A DNA stretch of 64,000 nucleotides. Origin: Rhizobium sp. Root274. Its GTDB lineage: Bacteria > Pseudomonadota > Alphaproteobacteria > Rhizobiales > Rhizobiaceae. The position numbers and the translations under genes were made by a program. The stretch covers positions 163,127-227,126 of the forward strand of contig NZ_LMJE01000007.1 of NCBI RefSeq assembly GCF_001429245.1. The letters run 5' to 3'. Positions 1 through 11,158 of the stretch are shown one piece after another. Each line of letters opens with the position of its first letter. Position 1 is the first letter of the stretch. The notes under the pieces are model-generated. The model made no database searches and was not told where the DNA came from. It saw nothing but the letters and a program-made list of their open reading frames with translations.

Positions 1-371
1 GAGCCTGCCTTCTGGTGACGGCGGTTGCCGAGCCGGCGCGCCTTGCGGACTGGCGGCGCAGCAACGACCGGGACGTCTTGAGCCTTGCCGCGCACTTTCA
101 CGCCAGGATGGTCAAGGGCTCGCCGCCCCAGCCTCGACGGCGGCTTGCGAGCAAACTTCTCACACCGCGTGAATGCGAGACCCTCGCCTGGATCGCCGCC
201 GGCAAAAGCTACTGGGAGGCCGCGATCATTCTCGGCATCACCGAGCGCACGGTTCGCTATTTCATGGCCAATGCGCGCAACAAACTCGATGTGGTCAACA
301 ACGCCCAGGCGGTCGCCGAAGCAGTTTGGCTCGGTCTCATTCCCCGCCTCGCCGAGAGGCCTGTGCACTGA
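1..371 (+). CDS. LuxR-family transcriptional regulator, 3' part only
   Basis: This is the C-terminal part of a quorum-sensing-type regulator. The frame is open to the left edge with no in-frame stop, so the autoinducer-binding domain lies outside the window and the GTG at 15 is probably internal. The readable part ends in a LuxR helix-turn-helix: LTPRECETLAWIAAGKS is followed by ILGITERTVRYFMANARNKL, which contains the GITERTV recognition helix. The next gene on the same strand is a luxI-type synthase 122 bases downstream, so the pair is probably a cognate receptor and synthase. The family assignment is firm; the ligand cannot be read. Confidence 0.85.
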   Translation, partial: ACLLVTAVAEPARLADWRRSNDRDVLSLAAHFHARMVKGSPPQPRRRLASKLLTPRECETLAWIAAGKSYWEAAIILGITERTVRYFMANARNKLDVVNNAQAVAEAVWLGLIPRLAERPVH

Positions 372-493
372 CAAAAGTCGCGGCGCGACATCGTATCACA
401 GATTGCATCGTCAAATGCTGTCGCGACCGCCAGTTTCATCACTTCCCTCTCAACTTCATGCTGCCAGCTCCACCGACCTTCAAGGAGTTCAGT

Positions 494-1135
494 ATGATCA
501 GGATCATCAACGGCGCCCGGCGCCAGCAATTTCCCGCCGACATCGACGCCATGCACCGCTTGCGCAAGCGGGTGTTCCACGACCTCTTGCGCTGGGATGT
601 CCAGGTGCGGGACAGCTGGGAAATTGACGACTATGACCGCGCTAACCCGCTCTACGTTCTCTCCTACGGCGATCAGGGCGCCTTGCGCGGAGCGCTGCGC
701 CTTCTGCCGACGCTGGGGCCGAACATGCTCGACGACACCTTTCCGCAATTGCTGGGGCATGGCCCGCAGATCAGGAGTGCTGCGATCTGGGAATCCAGCC
801 GGTTCTGCATCGATCCGCAGATTTCGCAGGACCGCGGCAGCAATCAGGTCACGATTGCAGCGGCCGAATTGATGTGTGGCGTGGGTGAACTCGGCCTCGC
901 CTCCGGGCTTAGCCACATCGTCACCGTCACCGACGTGTTCCTTGAACGCATGTTCAAGCGCATGGGCTGCCCCGGTGAACGCATCGCCGACCCGCAGCGG
1001 ATCGGCTCTGTCCAGGCAGTTGCCGTCTCCTGGGAGGTCAGCCAAGACCTCCTCGACCGGATGAAGGCAGTCGCTGCGATCGGCGGCAGTGTACTCGAAC
1101 AGGCGATGACGCTGGCCTCGGCCCGCGCCGCCTGA
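494..1135 (+). CDS. LuxI-family N-acyl-homoserine lactone synthase
   Basis: A 213-residue enzyme that makes an acyl-homoserine lactone signal from S-adenosylmethionine and an acyl carrier. All invariant LuxI residues can be placed: R24, F28, W34, D45, D48, R69, F83, E100 and R103. The length is normal for the family. The ATG at 494 was chosen because AAGGAG ends six bases before it; an upstream in-frame ATG lacks such a site. It lies downstream of the luxR fragment in the same direction, as in several rhizobial pairs, and a stable hairpin follows the stop. The acyl chain length cannot be deduced. Confidence 0.93.
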   Translation: MIRIINGARRQQFPADIDAMHRLRKRVFHDLLRWDVQVRDSWEIDDYDRANPLYVLSYGDQGALRGALRLLPTLGPNMLDDTFPQLLGHGPQIRSAAIWESSRFCIDPQISQDRGSNQVTIAAAELMCGVGELGLASGLSHIVTVTDVFLERMFKRMGCPGERIADPQRIGSVQAVAVSWEVSQDLLDRMKAVAAIGGSVLEQAMTLASARAA

Positions 1136-1141
1136 GGAACG

Positions 1142-1168
1142 GCGGTCGCCGCATCACACGGCGACCGC
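1142..1168 (+). terminator. Probable terminator after luxI
   Basis: A perfect 10-bp inverted repeat (GCGGTCGCCG / CGGCGACCGC) with a 7-base loop starts six bases after the luxI stop. The following bases are pyrimidine-rich but not a clean T run, so termination may be inefficient or Rho-assisted. Confidence 0.6.
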
Positions 1169-1264
1169 TCTCTCCAGTGTCATTTTACTTTGTGGTCGGG
1201 TATCGTATTGTCCAGCTCATGTTACACAACGGTCCATCCCCAAAGGGTGTCCCCCCGTCGAGCC

Positions 1265-2329
1265 ATGAAGCCGCTGAAGAGACTGCTGACCCCCTTGCTC
1301 GCCGTCGCCTGGCTTGCGTCAAGCGCGCCGCACGCTGCCGCAGCGTCGCTGGCCTGCGAGCGTCTGCGCGATCGGCTGGCGACGGTCGATAGAAGCATAT
1401 CTTCGGAAGAGGTGAACCGCTACGCTGGCGCGATCGCGCAGCAAAATCTGGAGCTTCGAAAAGCCCGGCAGGACCAGCGGCGGCTGCGTTGCCTGACCTC
1501 GTCAATCACCACCATCCGCGCCGATGGCGGCAGCGATTGCGGCGATCTGAGCCAGGCAATCAGCCGCATGGAGGCCAACAAGGACATCCTTTCAAGCAAA
1601 CTGCGCGAATTGCGCGAGGGTGTGGGATCGGCCGAAACAGCACGTCTGCAGCAGGCGCTCGCCGAAAACGGCTGCACGGCGGACAGCGTAGGCAATGCCG
1701 AACCCGACGAACCGGCCCGCATTCCCTATCTCGACACGCTGCAGCAGCCCTACAAGCCCGATCGCACTGGTGAAGCTCTGGCCTCTTTCCGCCCCATGAT
1801 TCGTGTTCAGCCCTCGGGCGAGGTCCGCACCTTGTGTGTGCGCACCTGTGACGGAGGCTTCTTCCCGATTTCCTCAAGCACCACCGCGCTTAACTTCGCC
1901 CGCGATGCGGTTCAATGCCAGCAGATGTGCCCAGGGGTCGAAACCGAGCTCTATTTTCACCCGGCCAATTCCGGCGAAACCGCGGACATGATCTCTTCCG
2001 CCACGGGTCAGCCCTACCGCGACATGCCGAATGCCTTTCTCTATCGCACCCGAAAGCCCTCGGAAGACCCTCAGTGCCGTTGCGACCTGGCCCGCTACTA
2101 TCAGAAAATGACACCCCGACCGCCCGTGCCGGACTATCAGTCGTCGATCTTGACGGTGAAGCCGGACAAGGAACCGACGACGCAAGCAGGCCTGCCGGCG
2201 GCTGAACGGGAACTCGATGAAGCGGCATTGCAGGTTCGCCGGGTCGGCCCAATCTTTCTGCCACCGCAGAACGGCACGATCGACCTCAGAAAGCCGGCCG
2301 CATCAGGCCCGCAACCCCTGCAGGAATAG
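1265..2329 (+). CDS. Exported DUF2865 domain protein
   Basis: A 354-residue predicted periplasmic protein of unknown function. Residues 1-27 look like a signal peptide (KPLKRLLTPLLAVAWLASS then AAAA). A helical, charged segment follows (about 30-125). The DUF2865 core lies around 180-285, with the hallmark Cys pairs TLCVRTCDGGFFPIS, CQQMCPG and DPQCRC and the PNAFLYR strand. The even number of spaced cysteines suggests disulphides. The ATG at 1265 is the start that gives a signal peptide directly. The family is common in Rhizobiales. Nothing in the sequence ties it to the quorum-sensing pair upstream, from which a hairpin separates it. Confidence 0.85.
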   Translation: MKPLKRLLTPLLAVAWLASSAPHAAAASLACERLRDRLATVDRSISSEEVNRYAGAIAQQNLELRKARQDQRRLRCLTSSITTIRADGGSDCGDLSQAISRMEANKDILSSKLRELREGVGSAETARLQQALAENGCTADSVGNAEPDEPARIPYLDTLQQPYKPDRTGEALASFRPMIRVQPSGEVRTLCVRTCDGGFFPISSSTTALNFARDAVQCQQMCPGVETELYFHPANSGETADMISSATGQPYRDMPNAFLYRTRKPSEDPQCRCDLARYYQKMTPRPPVPDYQSSILTVKPDKEPTTQAGLPAAERELDEAALQVRRVGPIFLPPQNGTIDLRKPAASGPQPLQE

Positions 2330-2338
2330 CCGCAGCCT

Positions 2339-4152
<1,814 letters not shown>

Positions 4153-4181
4153 GTAGCATTCTCCTGACCGTACCGGACCGC

Positions 4182-5861
4182 TTAGCGATCGCGAAAACGG
4201 TTCGTAATCGGATAGCGGCGATCGCGCCCGAAATTCTTCTTGGTGATCTTCACGCCCGGTGCCGACTGCCGCCGCTTGTATTCGGCGAGATAGAGAAGAT
4301 GCTCGACCCGGTGAACGGTCGCGACGTCATGGCCCCGCGCGATGATTTCGTCGACACCCATTTCCTTCTCGACAAGGCATTCCAGGATATCGTCGAGCAC
4401 CGGATAGGGCGGCAGCGAATCCTGGTCTGTCTGGTTGGGACGCAGTTCGGCTGACGGCGCCTTGGACAGGATATTGGCCGGAATGACTTCGCCCGAAGGA
4501 CCGAGAGCCCCTGGAGGGACATGCGCATTCCGCCAGGCGGACAGACCATAGACCTGCATCTTGTAGAGGTCTTTGATCGGATTGAACCCGCCGTTCATGT
4601 CGCCGTAGAGGGTGGCATATCCGACGGACATCTCCGACTTGTTGCCGGTCGTCACAACCATCGACCCGAACTTGTTCGATACGGCCATCAGGATCGTGCC
4701 GCGGGTACGGCTCTGCAGGTTTTCTTCGGTGATGCCGCTCTCGGTTCCCTCGAACATCTCGGAAAGGCTCGAGAGAAACCCTTCGACCGGATCGGAAATC
4801 GGCACAATGTCGTAGTGGCAGCCGAGGGCTTTGGCGCAGGCTTCGGCGTCGGAGAAGCTTTCTTCTGAGGTATAACGATAGGGCAGCATCAGCGTGCGCA
4901 CCCGCTCCTCGCCGAGCGCGTCGACGGCAATGGCGGCGCAAAGCGCGGAGTCGATCCCGCCCGACAGGCCGAGCACGACGCTCTTGAAGCCGTTCTTGTT
5001 GACGTAGTCGCGGAAGCCGAGCACGCAGGCGCGGTAGTCGGCCTCCTCGTGCTCCGGAATGTGCGACATCGGACCGCCGTCACAGCGCCAGCCATCCGTA
5101 GTCCGCTTCCAGGTGGTGACCGCCAGCGTCTCCTCGAACTGGCTCATCTGGAAGGCGAGCGACTTGTCACCGTTGAAGGCGAAACTTGCGCCGTCGAACA
5201 CCAGTTCGTCCTGCCCGCCGAGCTGGTTGGCGAAGATCAGCGGCAATCCGGTTTCGATCACCTGACGCAGGGCCACCTGGTGGCGGATATCGACCTTGCC
5301 GCGATAATAGGGCGAGCCATTGGGCACGAGGAGCAGCTCGGCCCCTGTCTCGGCCAGCGTCTCGCAGACGCCGAGATCGTTCCAGATTTCTTCGCAGATC
5401 GGCACGCCGATCCGCACGCCCCTGAAGTTGACCGGACCGGGCATCTCGCCTTCGACGAACACACGTTTCTCGTCGAATTCGCCGTAGTTCGGCAGGTCGA
5501 TTTTGTCCCGGAAGGCCAGGATCTCGCCGCCGTCGACGATCGCAACGGAATTGTGCCGTCCCTTTTCGCCCTGACGCGGAAAACCCACGACAACACCAGG
5601 CCCGCCGTCGGCGGTATCCGCGGCGAGCGCTTCGACAGCCTGCAAGCAGGCCTTGAGGAAGGCCGGTTTAAGCACGAGGTCTTCCGGCGGATAGCCCGAA
5701 ATGAACAGCTCTGTCAGCAGCAGCAGGTCGGCACCTTGCGCGGCCGCTTCCGCCCGGGCCGCGCGGGCTTTCGCCAGATTGCCGACGACATCGCCGACCG
5801 TGGGATTGAATTGCGCAACGGCAATGCGCAGGACGTCAGGCATTTTCAGTTCTTCGCTCAT
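4182..5861 (-). CDS. nadE: Glutamine-dependent NAD(+) synthetase
   Basis: A 559-residue two-domain enzyme catalysing the last step of NAD synthesis: ATP-dependent amidation of nicotinic acid adenine dinucleotide using glutamine. The N-terminal nitrilase-like amidase carries the Glu-Lys-Cys triad: E51 in LLLLTELFISGYPP, a Lys in the RDKIDLPNYGEFDE block and the Cys in GVPICEEIW. The C-terminal synthetase has the PP-loop motif LGLSGGIDSALCA. The length fits the long glutaminase-fused form. A second in-frame Met seven codons in could also be the start. A 10-bp palindrome and PHO-like repeats lie upstream. Confidence 0.96.
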   Translation of the reverse strand: MSEELKMPDVLRIAVAQFNPTVGDVVGNLAKARAARAEAAAQGADLLLLTELFISGYPPEDLVLKPAFLKACLQAVEALAADTADGGPGVVVGFPRQGEKGRHNSVAIVDGGEILAFRDKIDLPNYGEFDEKRVFVEGEMPGPVNFRGVRIGVPICEEIWNDLGVCETLAETGAELLLVPNGSPYYRGKVDIRHQVALRQVIETGLPLIFANQLGGQDELVFDGASFAFNGDKSLAFQMSQFEETLAVTTWKRTTDGWRCDGGPMSHIPEHEEADYRACVLGFRDYVNKNGFKSVVLGLSGGIDSALCAAIAVDALGEERVRTLMLPYRYTSEESFSDAEACAKALGCHYDIVPISDPVEGFLSSLSEMFEGTESGITEENLQSRTRGTILMAVSNKFGSMVVTTGNKSEMSVGYATLYGDMNGGFNPIKDLYKMQVYGLSAWRNAHVPPGALGPSGEVIPANILSKAPSAELRPNQTDQDSLPPYPVLDDILECLVEKEMGVDEIIARGHDVATVHRVEHLLYLAEYKRRQSAPGVKITKKNFGRDRRYPITNRFRDR

Positions 5862-5870
5862 GGTCTCGAT

Positions 5871-5880
5871 TTAACGTTAA
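5871..5880. promoter_or_regulatory. 10-bp palindrome upstream of nadE
   Basis: A perfect palindrome TTAACGTTAA begins ten bases before the nadE start codon. It may be an operator or part of a promoter. No cognate regulator is encoded in the window. Confidence 0.3.
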
Positions 5881-5972
5881 GCCAGACGAACATCAACGCT
5901 CTGCGCCGTCGTTGTTCACCCTGTCTGAAAAAAACGCGGATTTCCTAGGGGAACACAGAGGCTTATCGCTTG

Positions 5973-6016
5973 GTTCATGTAGCATTCATGACCGTTATGT
6001 GACAGCTATGCGACAG
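5973..6016 (-). promoter_or_regulatory. PHO-box-like 11-bp direct repeats
   Basis: Four consecutive 11-base units fill the divergent region between nadE and the LtaS-like gene. Read on the minus strand they are CTGTCGCATAG, CTGTCACATAA, CGGTCATGAAT and GCTACATGAAC. Three units match the PhoB half-site CTGTCAT at five or six of seven positions. The 11-base period is the hallmark of a PHO box. The array ends 36 bases before the GTG start at 6052. Its orientation points toward nadE, so which gene it controls is not certain. Confidence 0.5.
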
Positions 6017-6051
6017 TTTTAGTACTCCTACCAGATCCGCCGGAGAAAGAC

Positions 6052-7983
6052 GTGGCCGACAACAGTTCGAAATCGGTAATCGACAGTATGTTTCCGGCTA
6101 TCGGCAGATCCGGCGAGGCATCGTTCGAAAATGCCAAGGTGCTGCAGGTCGTTCTCCAGGTTCTGATGACGGGCTTGATTGCCTTGCTGACAGTCGTTGC
6201 CAGCGAATGGCTGGCCCGGGGCACCTTTGTCGATATCGGCGACTATATGACGTCCACAAGCCGTGCGGGCATGGTCGCAGTCGGCATTGTCTTCTTGCTG
6301 TTGCTCTTCATGGATGCGATTGTCGGACGCGCGCATCAGTCCGCCGTCCTGCTAGTTCCCTTGGCCCTGCTGCCGGCCTTCTTCTCCGGTCAGAAGCAAC
6401 TCTACCTGTCCGACCCGCTCTATCCGAGCGACCTTCTGTTCGGCCGGCAGATCATGGAACTGCTGCCTGTCATGGTCGCAGCCCAGCCCTTCACGGCGCT
6501 TGCCATCGCTGCCGCGACAATCGCGATCACCGCCATTCTCGGCATCTTGATCTACAAGAGCCGCAAACTTTTTGTGCGGATCAGCATGCGTTCACGCATC
6601 GCCCGGCTTGCCGTGTCGCTGCCGATCCTGGCTTCCTTCGTCTCCCTGATGGATCCGATGGCCTTCTCGGCGGTCCGGGATCGCCTGAACATCGTTCCCA
6701 TGATGTGGGACCAGAAGGAAAACTACCGCCACAACGGCTTCCTGATGGCCTTTGCCTTCAACGTGCCGATGGCCCGCATCAGCGCTCCGGACGGCTACAG
6801 CCAGCCCGCCATCACCGACATCCCGTCAGATCGTGTGCCAGCGTCCTTCTACTCGGGCCGTCAGGCGGATGTGATCGTCGTGATGAGCGAAAGCCTCTGG
6901 GATCCGACACGCCTCAGCAGCGTGCGTTATTCCGAGGACCCGATGCCGACGATTAGGTCGGCGGCATCAGGCAACATGTTCTCCCCCGAATTCGGTGGCA
7001 TGACCGCCAATGTCGAGTTCGAGGCCCTCACCGGCTTCTCCAACGCTTTCCTGCCCTATGGCAGCATCCCCTATCAGCAGTATATCCGCCGGCCGCTTCC
7101 CTCGCTCGCGACCTTCTTTGAATCGAAGGGCTATGTCACCAAGGCATTCCATCCCTTCCAGAGCTGGTTCTGGAACCGTCAGAACGTCTATCAAGCGCTC
7201 GGCTTCCAGCAGTTCCGTTCGGAAGAAAACATGCCGACCATGGACAAGCGCGGCATCTTCGCCTCGGATGACGCGCTGACGCGCTACATCATCAAGGAAG
7301 CGGACAACACAGAGCAGCCTTTCTTCTTCTTCGCAGTGACGCTTCAGGGCCACGGTCCCTATGAAGAACACCGCTATGTGAAGAACACCGTGGAAGTCGA
7401 TGCGCCGACGCTGTCCGATGCGCCGACCAAGACGCTCGCTACCTATACTCAAGGGGTGAAAGAAGCGGACCAGAGCCTGAAGATGCTGATGGACTGGGCC
7501 AAGAAGCGTCGGCGGGAAACCATCATCGTCATGTTCGGCGACCATCTGCCGCCGCTCGGCGAAGTCTATACCGAAAGCGGTTACATGCCGAATGTGGTCG
7601 CGACCCGCAAGGCTTCGGTTCCCACCATGAAGCGCGAGCATGAGACCCCACTTGTCGTCTGGTCGTCCAAGCGCGGCGTGCAGAAAGACATTGGCTCCGT
7701 CAGCCCCTCACAGCTGCCGCACGTGATCGTGCGCCTCGCCGGCTACCGCCACCCGTATTACACCGGGGTTCTGGGACGCGTGGCGGAACGCTACACGGTC
7801 GTCGATCGCCACCAGCTGATCGGTCGGAATGCCAAGTCCCAGGCTGACTGGTCCATGGCAGGCGCCGTCGATCCGTTGATCCGCGACTACCGCATGCTGC
7901 AGCATGACGTCATGTTCGGCGAAGGCTATGGACTTGGACGTTTCTTCCCCGAACAGGCATTGCGGCTTCAACCGAACAGCTGA
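6052..7983 (+). CDS. LtaS/OpgB-like membrane sulfatase-fold phosphotransferase
   Basis: A 643-residue inner-membrane protein. About five hydrophobic segments lie in the first 205 residues, and the rest is a periplasmic alkaline-phosphatase/sulfatase domain. Features shared with LTA synthases and phosphoglycerol transferases are the metal-binding Glu in VVMSESLWDPT, the candidate nucleophile Thr in GGMTANVEFEALTG, and Asp-His in MFGDHLPP. By family it probably transfers phosphoglycerol or a related group to a cell-surface glycan, such as periplasmic cyclic glucan; the acceptor is inferred. Translation starts at a GTG preceded by GGAGAAAG. PHO-like repeats lie immediately upstream. Confidence 0.82.
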   Translation: MADNSSKSVIDSMFPAIGRSGEASFENAKVLQVVLQVLMTGLIALLTVVASEWLARGTFVDIGDYMTSTSRAGMVAVGIVFLLLLFMDAIVGRAHQSAVLLVPLALLPAFFSGQKQLYLSDPLYPSDLLFGRQIMELLPVMVAAQPFTALAIAAATIAITAILGILIYKSRKLFVRISMRSRIARLAVSLPILASFVSLMDPMAFSAVRDRLNIVPMMWDQKENYRHNGFLMAFAFNVPMARISAPDGYSQPAITDIPSDRVPASFYSGRQADVIVVMSESLWDPTRLSSVRYSEDPMPTIRSAASGNMFSPEFGGMTANVEFEALTGFSNAFLPYGSIPYQQYIRRPLPSLATFFESKGYVTKAFHPFQSWFWNRQNVYQALGFQQFRSEENMPTMDKRGIFASDDALTRYIIKEADNTEQPFFFFAVTLQGHGPYEEHRYVKNTVEVDAPTLSDAPTKTLATYTQGVKEADQSLKMLMDWAKKRRRETIIVMFGDHLPPLGEVYTESGYMPNVVATRKASVPTMKREHETPLVVWSSKRGVQKDIGSVSPSQLPHVIVRLAGYRHPYYTGVLGRVAERYTVVDRHQLIGRNAKSQADWSMAGAVDPLIRDYRMLQHDVMFGEGYGLGRFFPEQALRLQPNS

Positions 7984-8160
7984 GAAGCGCTTAACCGTGT
8001 CCCGTCAAGAAGTTGCCGGTATCGTATATTTGAATGCCGCGATATCTTGCGGCATCTCTGAAATTCCGGCATAGACTTTTTTTGTTCAGTCATTTGTTGC
8101 GCTTGACAGTAGTCGCTGCTGTTTTCGAGCCTTCATTTTGACTGGACCGATGCGTTTAAG

Positions 8161-9090
8161 ATGCCAATAGTCAATCATGTGAAGCAGAGCTGTGCCATGC
8201 CGCCCATGACGCGTGCTGAAATCGCGGCCCATCCGCTTTTCCCCTCGATCGAGAAACAGATCGCCCAACATCTGATTGGCATCCACCTGCGCACCCCGCG
8301 GATGTCGCGTCTCAAGGCATCGCATCGCAAGTGGCTGATGACGCAGTCCCTGTTTGCGCTGGCATTGCGCCGCAGGCCGGATGATCCTCTGTCGGGCCTG
8401 ACAGCAACCCGCTTCGTCGAAACGGTAATGCGCCTCGGCGCTGCCAGCCGCAACACGGCAACAGGCTATCTCGCCGAACTCGTCGCCTACAAGTTCCTCC
8501 GCGACGTGCCGGATGTTCCGGACCGGCGCGTCCGCGTGCTTGAGGCGACGGAACTGAGCCTCGGGGGCATGCGCAGCTGGTTCAACGGCCACATGGCCTG
8601 CCTCGATCGCCTCGACGGCGGGAACCGCGAGCAGGTGTCGATCGACCATGAAGCGATCTTCGTGATCGCCCAGCCCAACGCCGCAGACATGCTGGTCGAA
8701 GATCCCCTGTGGCGCGACCCGCCGGATTCCATCGGCCACTTCCTGTGGTCGGATCTCGGCGGCATGATCCTGCACGACCTGATCGCCCGCCTCGACCAAG
8801 TCGATCGCCAGGCACCGCGTGTGCTCGCCGGTCCGGTCACGCTCGCCGAACTCAGCGAGATCTATCAGGTCTCCGCGACCAATCTGAAGCGGATGTTCAA
8901 GAAGGCAGAGACGGACGGACTGCTGGGTTGGGAACACCCACGCCGCCGCGGCAGTCTCTGGCTGAGCCAGAGCTTCCTTGAGGATTATTTCACCTGGCAG
9001 TCTGCCAAGTTCGCAGCACTGGAACTTGCTTACCACGAGGCCCGCCTGGAGCTGGGGCTGAGTGCCACGACAAACGTGGTCGCCGCCTGA
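8161..9090 (+). CDS. Winged-helix (MarR-like) DNA-binding protein
   Basis: A 309-residue cytosolic protein not assigned to a named family. Residues about 50-125 resemble a winged helix. A second helix-turn-helix near the C-terminus reads LAELSEIYQVSATNLKRMF followed by a wing-like basic stretch (EHPRRRGSLWLS). This suggests a regulator with two DNA-binding units. No ligand domain is evident. The first ATG is used here, but ATGs at 8197 and 8206 are equally possible because no strong ribosome site marks any of them. It is convergent with the GFA gene 12 bases away. Confidence 0.6.
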   Translation: MPIVNHVKQSCAMPPMTRAEIAAHPLFPSIEKQIAQHLIGIHLRTPRMSRLKASHRKWLMTQSLFALALRRRPDDPLSGLTATRFVETVMRLGAASRNTATGYLAELVAYKFLRDVPDVPDRRVRVLEATELSLGGMRSWFNGHMACLDRLDGGNREQVSIDHEAIFVIAQPNAADMLVEDPLWRDPPDSIGHFLWSDLGGMILHDLIARLDQVDRQAPRVLAGPVTLAELSEIYQVSATNLKRMFKKAETDGLLGWEHPRRRGSLWLSQSFLEDYFTWQSAKFAALELAYHEARLELGLSATTNVVAA

Positions 9091-9102
9091 AGGGAAGCGA
9101 GA

Positions 9103-9501
9103 TTAGCTCTGGCTAGCAGCGAACTGCGGCAGCCCGTCATTGATCTCATAGAAATCCCCCTTGTCGGCGCAGTAGATATGGTAGCCGCCGGTGAGCCCTG
9201 TCGGGCTATCGAACAGGCCCGCCATCAGCGAAATCGTGTTCTCGGCGTCACCTTTCCAGTACAAGGCTGAGCCGCAGATCCGGCAAAAGGCGCGGTCCGC
9301 CTCGGCGCCTGCGCGGTAGCGGCTGATATTCTCCTCGCCGGTGATGGAGACACGGTCGAGCGGTGCATTGGTCGCGGCGTAATAGAGCCCCGTCTGGCGG
9401 CGGCACTGGGTGCAGTGGCAATAGCCGACAGGCCCGAGTTCGCCTGCGACCGTAATGGTCACTGCTCCGCAAAGGCATTTTCCCAAAGACTTTTCAGTCA
9501 T
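9103..9501 (-). CDS. GFA family (CENP-V/GFA domain) protein
   Basis: A 132-residue zinc protein of the glutathione-dependent formaldehyde-activating enzyme family. It shows the canonical ligand pattern: CLCGAVT, then YCHCTQCRRQTG, then FCRICGSALYW. The ATG at 9501 is chosen because an AAGGAG site lies about ten bases upstream and the protein then begins immediately before the first Cys motif. Members bind zinc and sometimes glutathione; many are not true formaldehyde enzymes, so the substrate is left open. Confidence 0.88.
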   Translation of the reverse strand: MTEKSLGKCLCGAVTITVAGELGPVGYCHCTQCRRQTGLYYAATNAPLDRVSITGEENISRYRAGAEADRAFCRICGSALYWKGDAENTISLMAGLFDSPTGLTGGYHIYCADKGDFYEINDGLPQFAASQS

Positions 9502-9589
9502 GTCGCCCGCTCTCCTTGTCCAAAACGACTTCGGGCGAGCTTCGTTGAAGCCCGCCCGATCGTCAAACTCGGAAAACTGAAGCTTGGTT

Positions 9590-10966
9590 TCAGCCGTTCG
9601 CAACCATCATGCGCTTTTCGTCACGACCGCCCTTCATCCGCTCGGCGAGCAGGAAGGCCAGTTCCAGCGCCTGATCGGCATTGAGGCGCGGGTCGCAATG
9701 GGTGTGGTAGCGATCCTGCAGATCCTCGGCCGACACGGCACGGGCACCGCCGGTGCATTCGGTCACGTCCTTGCCGGTCATCTCGATATGGATGCCGCCC
9801 GGGTGCGAGCCTTCCGCACGATGGATCTGGAAGAAGCTCTCGACCTCCGACAGGACGCGTTCGAACGGACGGGTCTTGTAGTTGTTGAGCGTGATCGTGT
9901 TGCCATGCATCGGATCGCAGGACCACACGACCTTGCGGCCCTCGCGCTCGACCGCGCGGATGAGGCGCGGCAGATGCTCGGCAACCTTGTCATGGCCGAA
10001 GCGGCAGATCAGCGTCAGACGACCGGCTTCGTTCTGCGGGTTAAGAATATCGATCAGGTTCAGGAGATCGTCCGCCTGCAGCGACGGGCCGCACTTCAAA
10101 CCGATCGGGTTCTTGATCCCACGGCAGTATTCCAGATGCGCATGATCGGCCTGGCGGGTGCGGTCACCGATCCAGATCATGTGGCCGGACGTGGCATACC
10201 AGTCACCGGAGGTCGAATCGACGCGGGTCAGCGCCTCTTCATAGCCAAGCAGCAGCGCTTCGTGGCTGGTGAAGAAATCGGTCTCACGCAGGCTCGGATT
10301 GTTGTCCGAGGTGATGCCAATGGCCTTCATGAAGTCCATGGTTTCGGAGATCCGGTCGGCGAGCTTGCGGTAACGCTCGGCCTGCGGGCTATCCTTGATG
10401 AAACCGAGCATCCACTGGTGCACGTTGTCGAGGTTGGCGTAGCCACCCATCGCGAAGGCGCGCAAGAGGTTCAGCGTCGCGGCCGACTGGCGATAGGCCA
10501 TCAGCTGTCGCTCGGGGTTCGGGATGCGAGCCTCTTCGGTGAATTCGATGCCGTTGATGATGTCGCCACGGTAGCTCGGCAGCTCGATGTCACCGATCTT
10601 TTCCATGTCCGAGGAACGCGGCTTGGCGAACTGGCCGGCGATGCGGCCAACCTTGACCACCGGCAGCTGTGCACCGAAAGTTAGAACGACGGCCATCTGC
10701 AGGAAGGCGCGGAAGAAGTCGCGGATATTGTCGGCACCATGCTCGGCAAAGCTTTCGGCGCAGTCACCACCCTGCAGCAGGAAGGCATTGCCTTCCGCAA
10801 CCTGGGCGAGCGACTTCTTCAGGCGACGGGCTTCGCCCGCAAAGACCAGCGGCGGATAGGATGCGAGCTGCTCTTCGGCAGCCTTCAATGCATTCTGGTC
10901 CGGATAGGCCGGAACCTGCTTGATCGGCTTCTGCCGCCAGCTGCTCGGGGTCCAATTCTGCGCCAT
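9590..10966 (-). CDS. Class II 3-deoxy-7-phosphoheptulonate (DAHP) synthase
   Basis: A 458-residue enzyme of the plant-like class II type. It condenses phosphoenolpyruvate and erythrose 4-phosphate at the entry to the shikimate pathway. Diagnostic blocks are [60 protein letters not shown] and [17 protein letters not shown]. The ATG at 10966 gives the usual N-terminus ([10 protein letters not shown]); longer readings add unlikely sequence. Class II enzymes of this sort are the main DAHP synthase in Rhizobiales. Confidence 0.96.
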   Translation of the reverse strand: MAQNWTPSSWRQKPIKQVPAYPDQNALKAAEEQLASYPPLVFAGEARRLKKSLAQVAEGNAFLLQGGDCAESFAEHGADNIRDFFRAFLQMAVVLTFGAQLPVVKVGRIAGQFAKPRSSDMEKIGDIELPSYRGDIINGIEFTEEARIPNPERQLMAYRQSAATLNLLRAFAMGGYANLDNVHQWMLGFIKDSPQAERYRKLADRISETMDFMKAIGITSDNNPSLRETDFFTSHEALLLGYEEALTRVDSTSGDWYATSGHMIWIGDRTRQADHAHLEYCRGIKNPIGLKCGPSLQADDLLNLIDILNPQNEAGRLTLICRFGHDKVAEHLPRLIRAVEREGRKVVWSCDPMHGNTITLNNYKTRPFERVLSEVESFFQIHRAEGSHPGGIHIEMTGKDVTECTGGARAVSAEDLQDRYHTHCDPRLNADQALELAFLLAERMKGGRDEKRMMVANG

Positions 10967-11158
10967 TGTCGTCACCTGTCTGATACTGGAACTGCGGCAA
11001 CCTCCCGGCCGCAAGGGATGGGGGCTTATAAACGGTTATCTAAGGCTTGGAAAGCCGAAGTTTAAGGCCTTCGGCCGACACTAAATACGCCTGTAGCGCC
11101 ACCCGACGTTGCGTCAGAATTTACATGCGGAATGCTCGGCGCCGCCCCACCCCTTGCG

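Noticed and set aside
398-421. Possible lux box between luxR and luxI
   Set aside because: Only the outer ACAG/CTGT bases pair, in the opposite order to the CTG-N10-CAG pattern of lux boxes; the centre is not symmetric.
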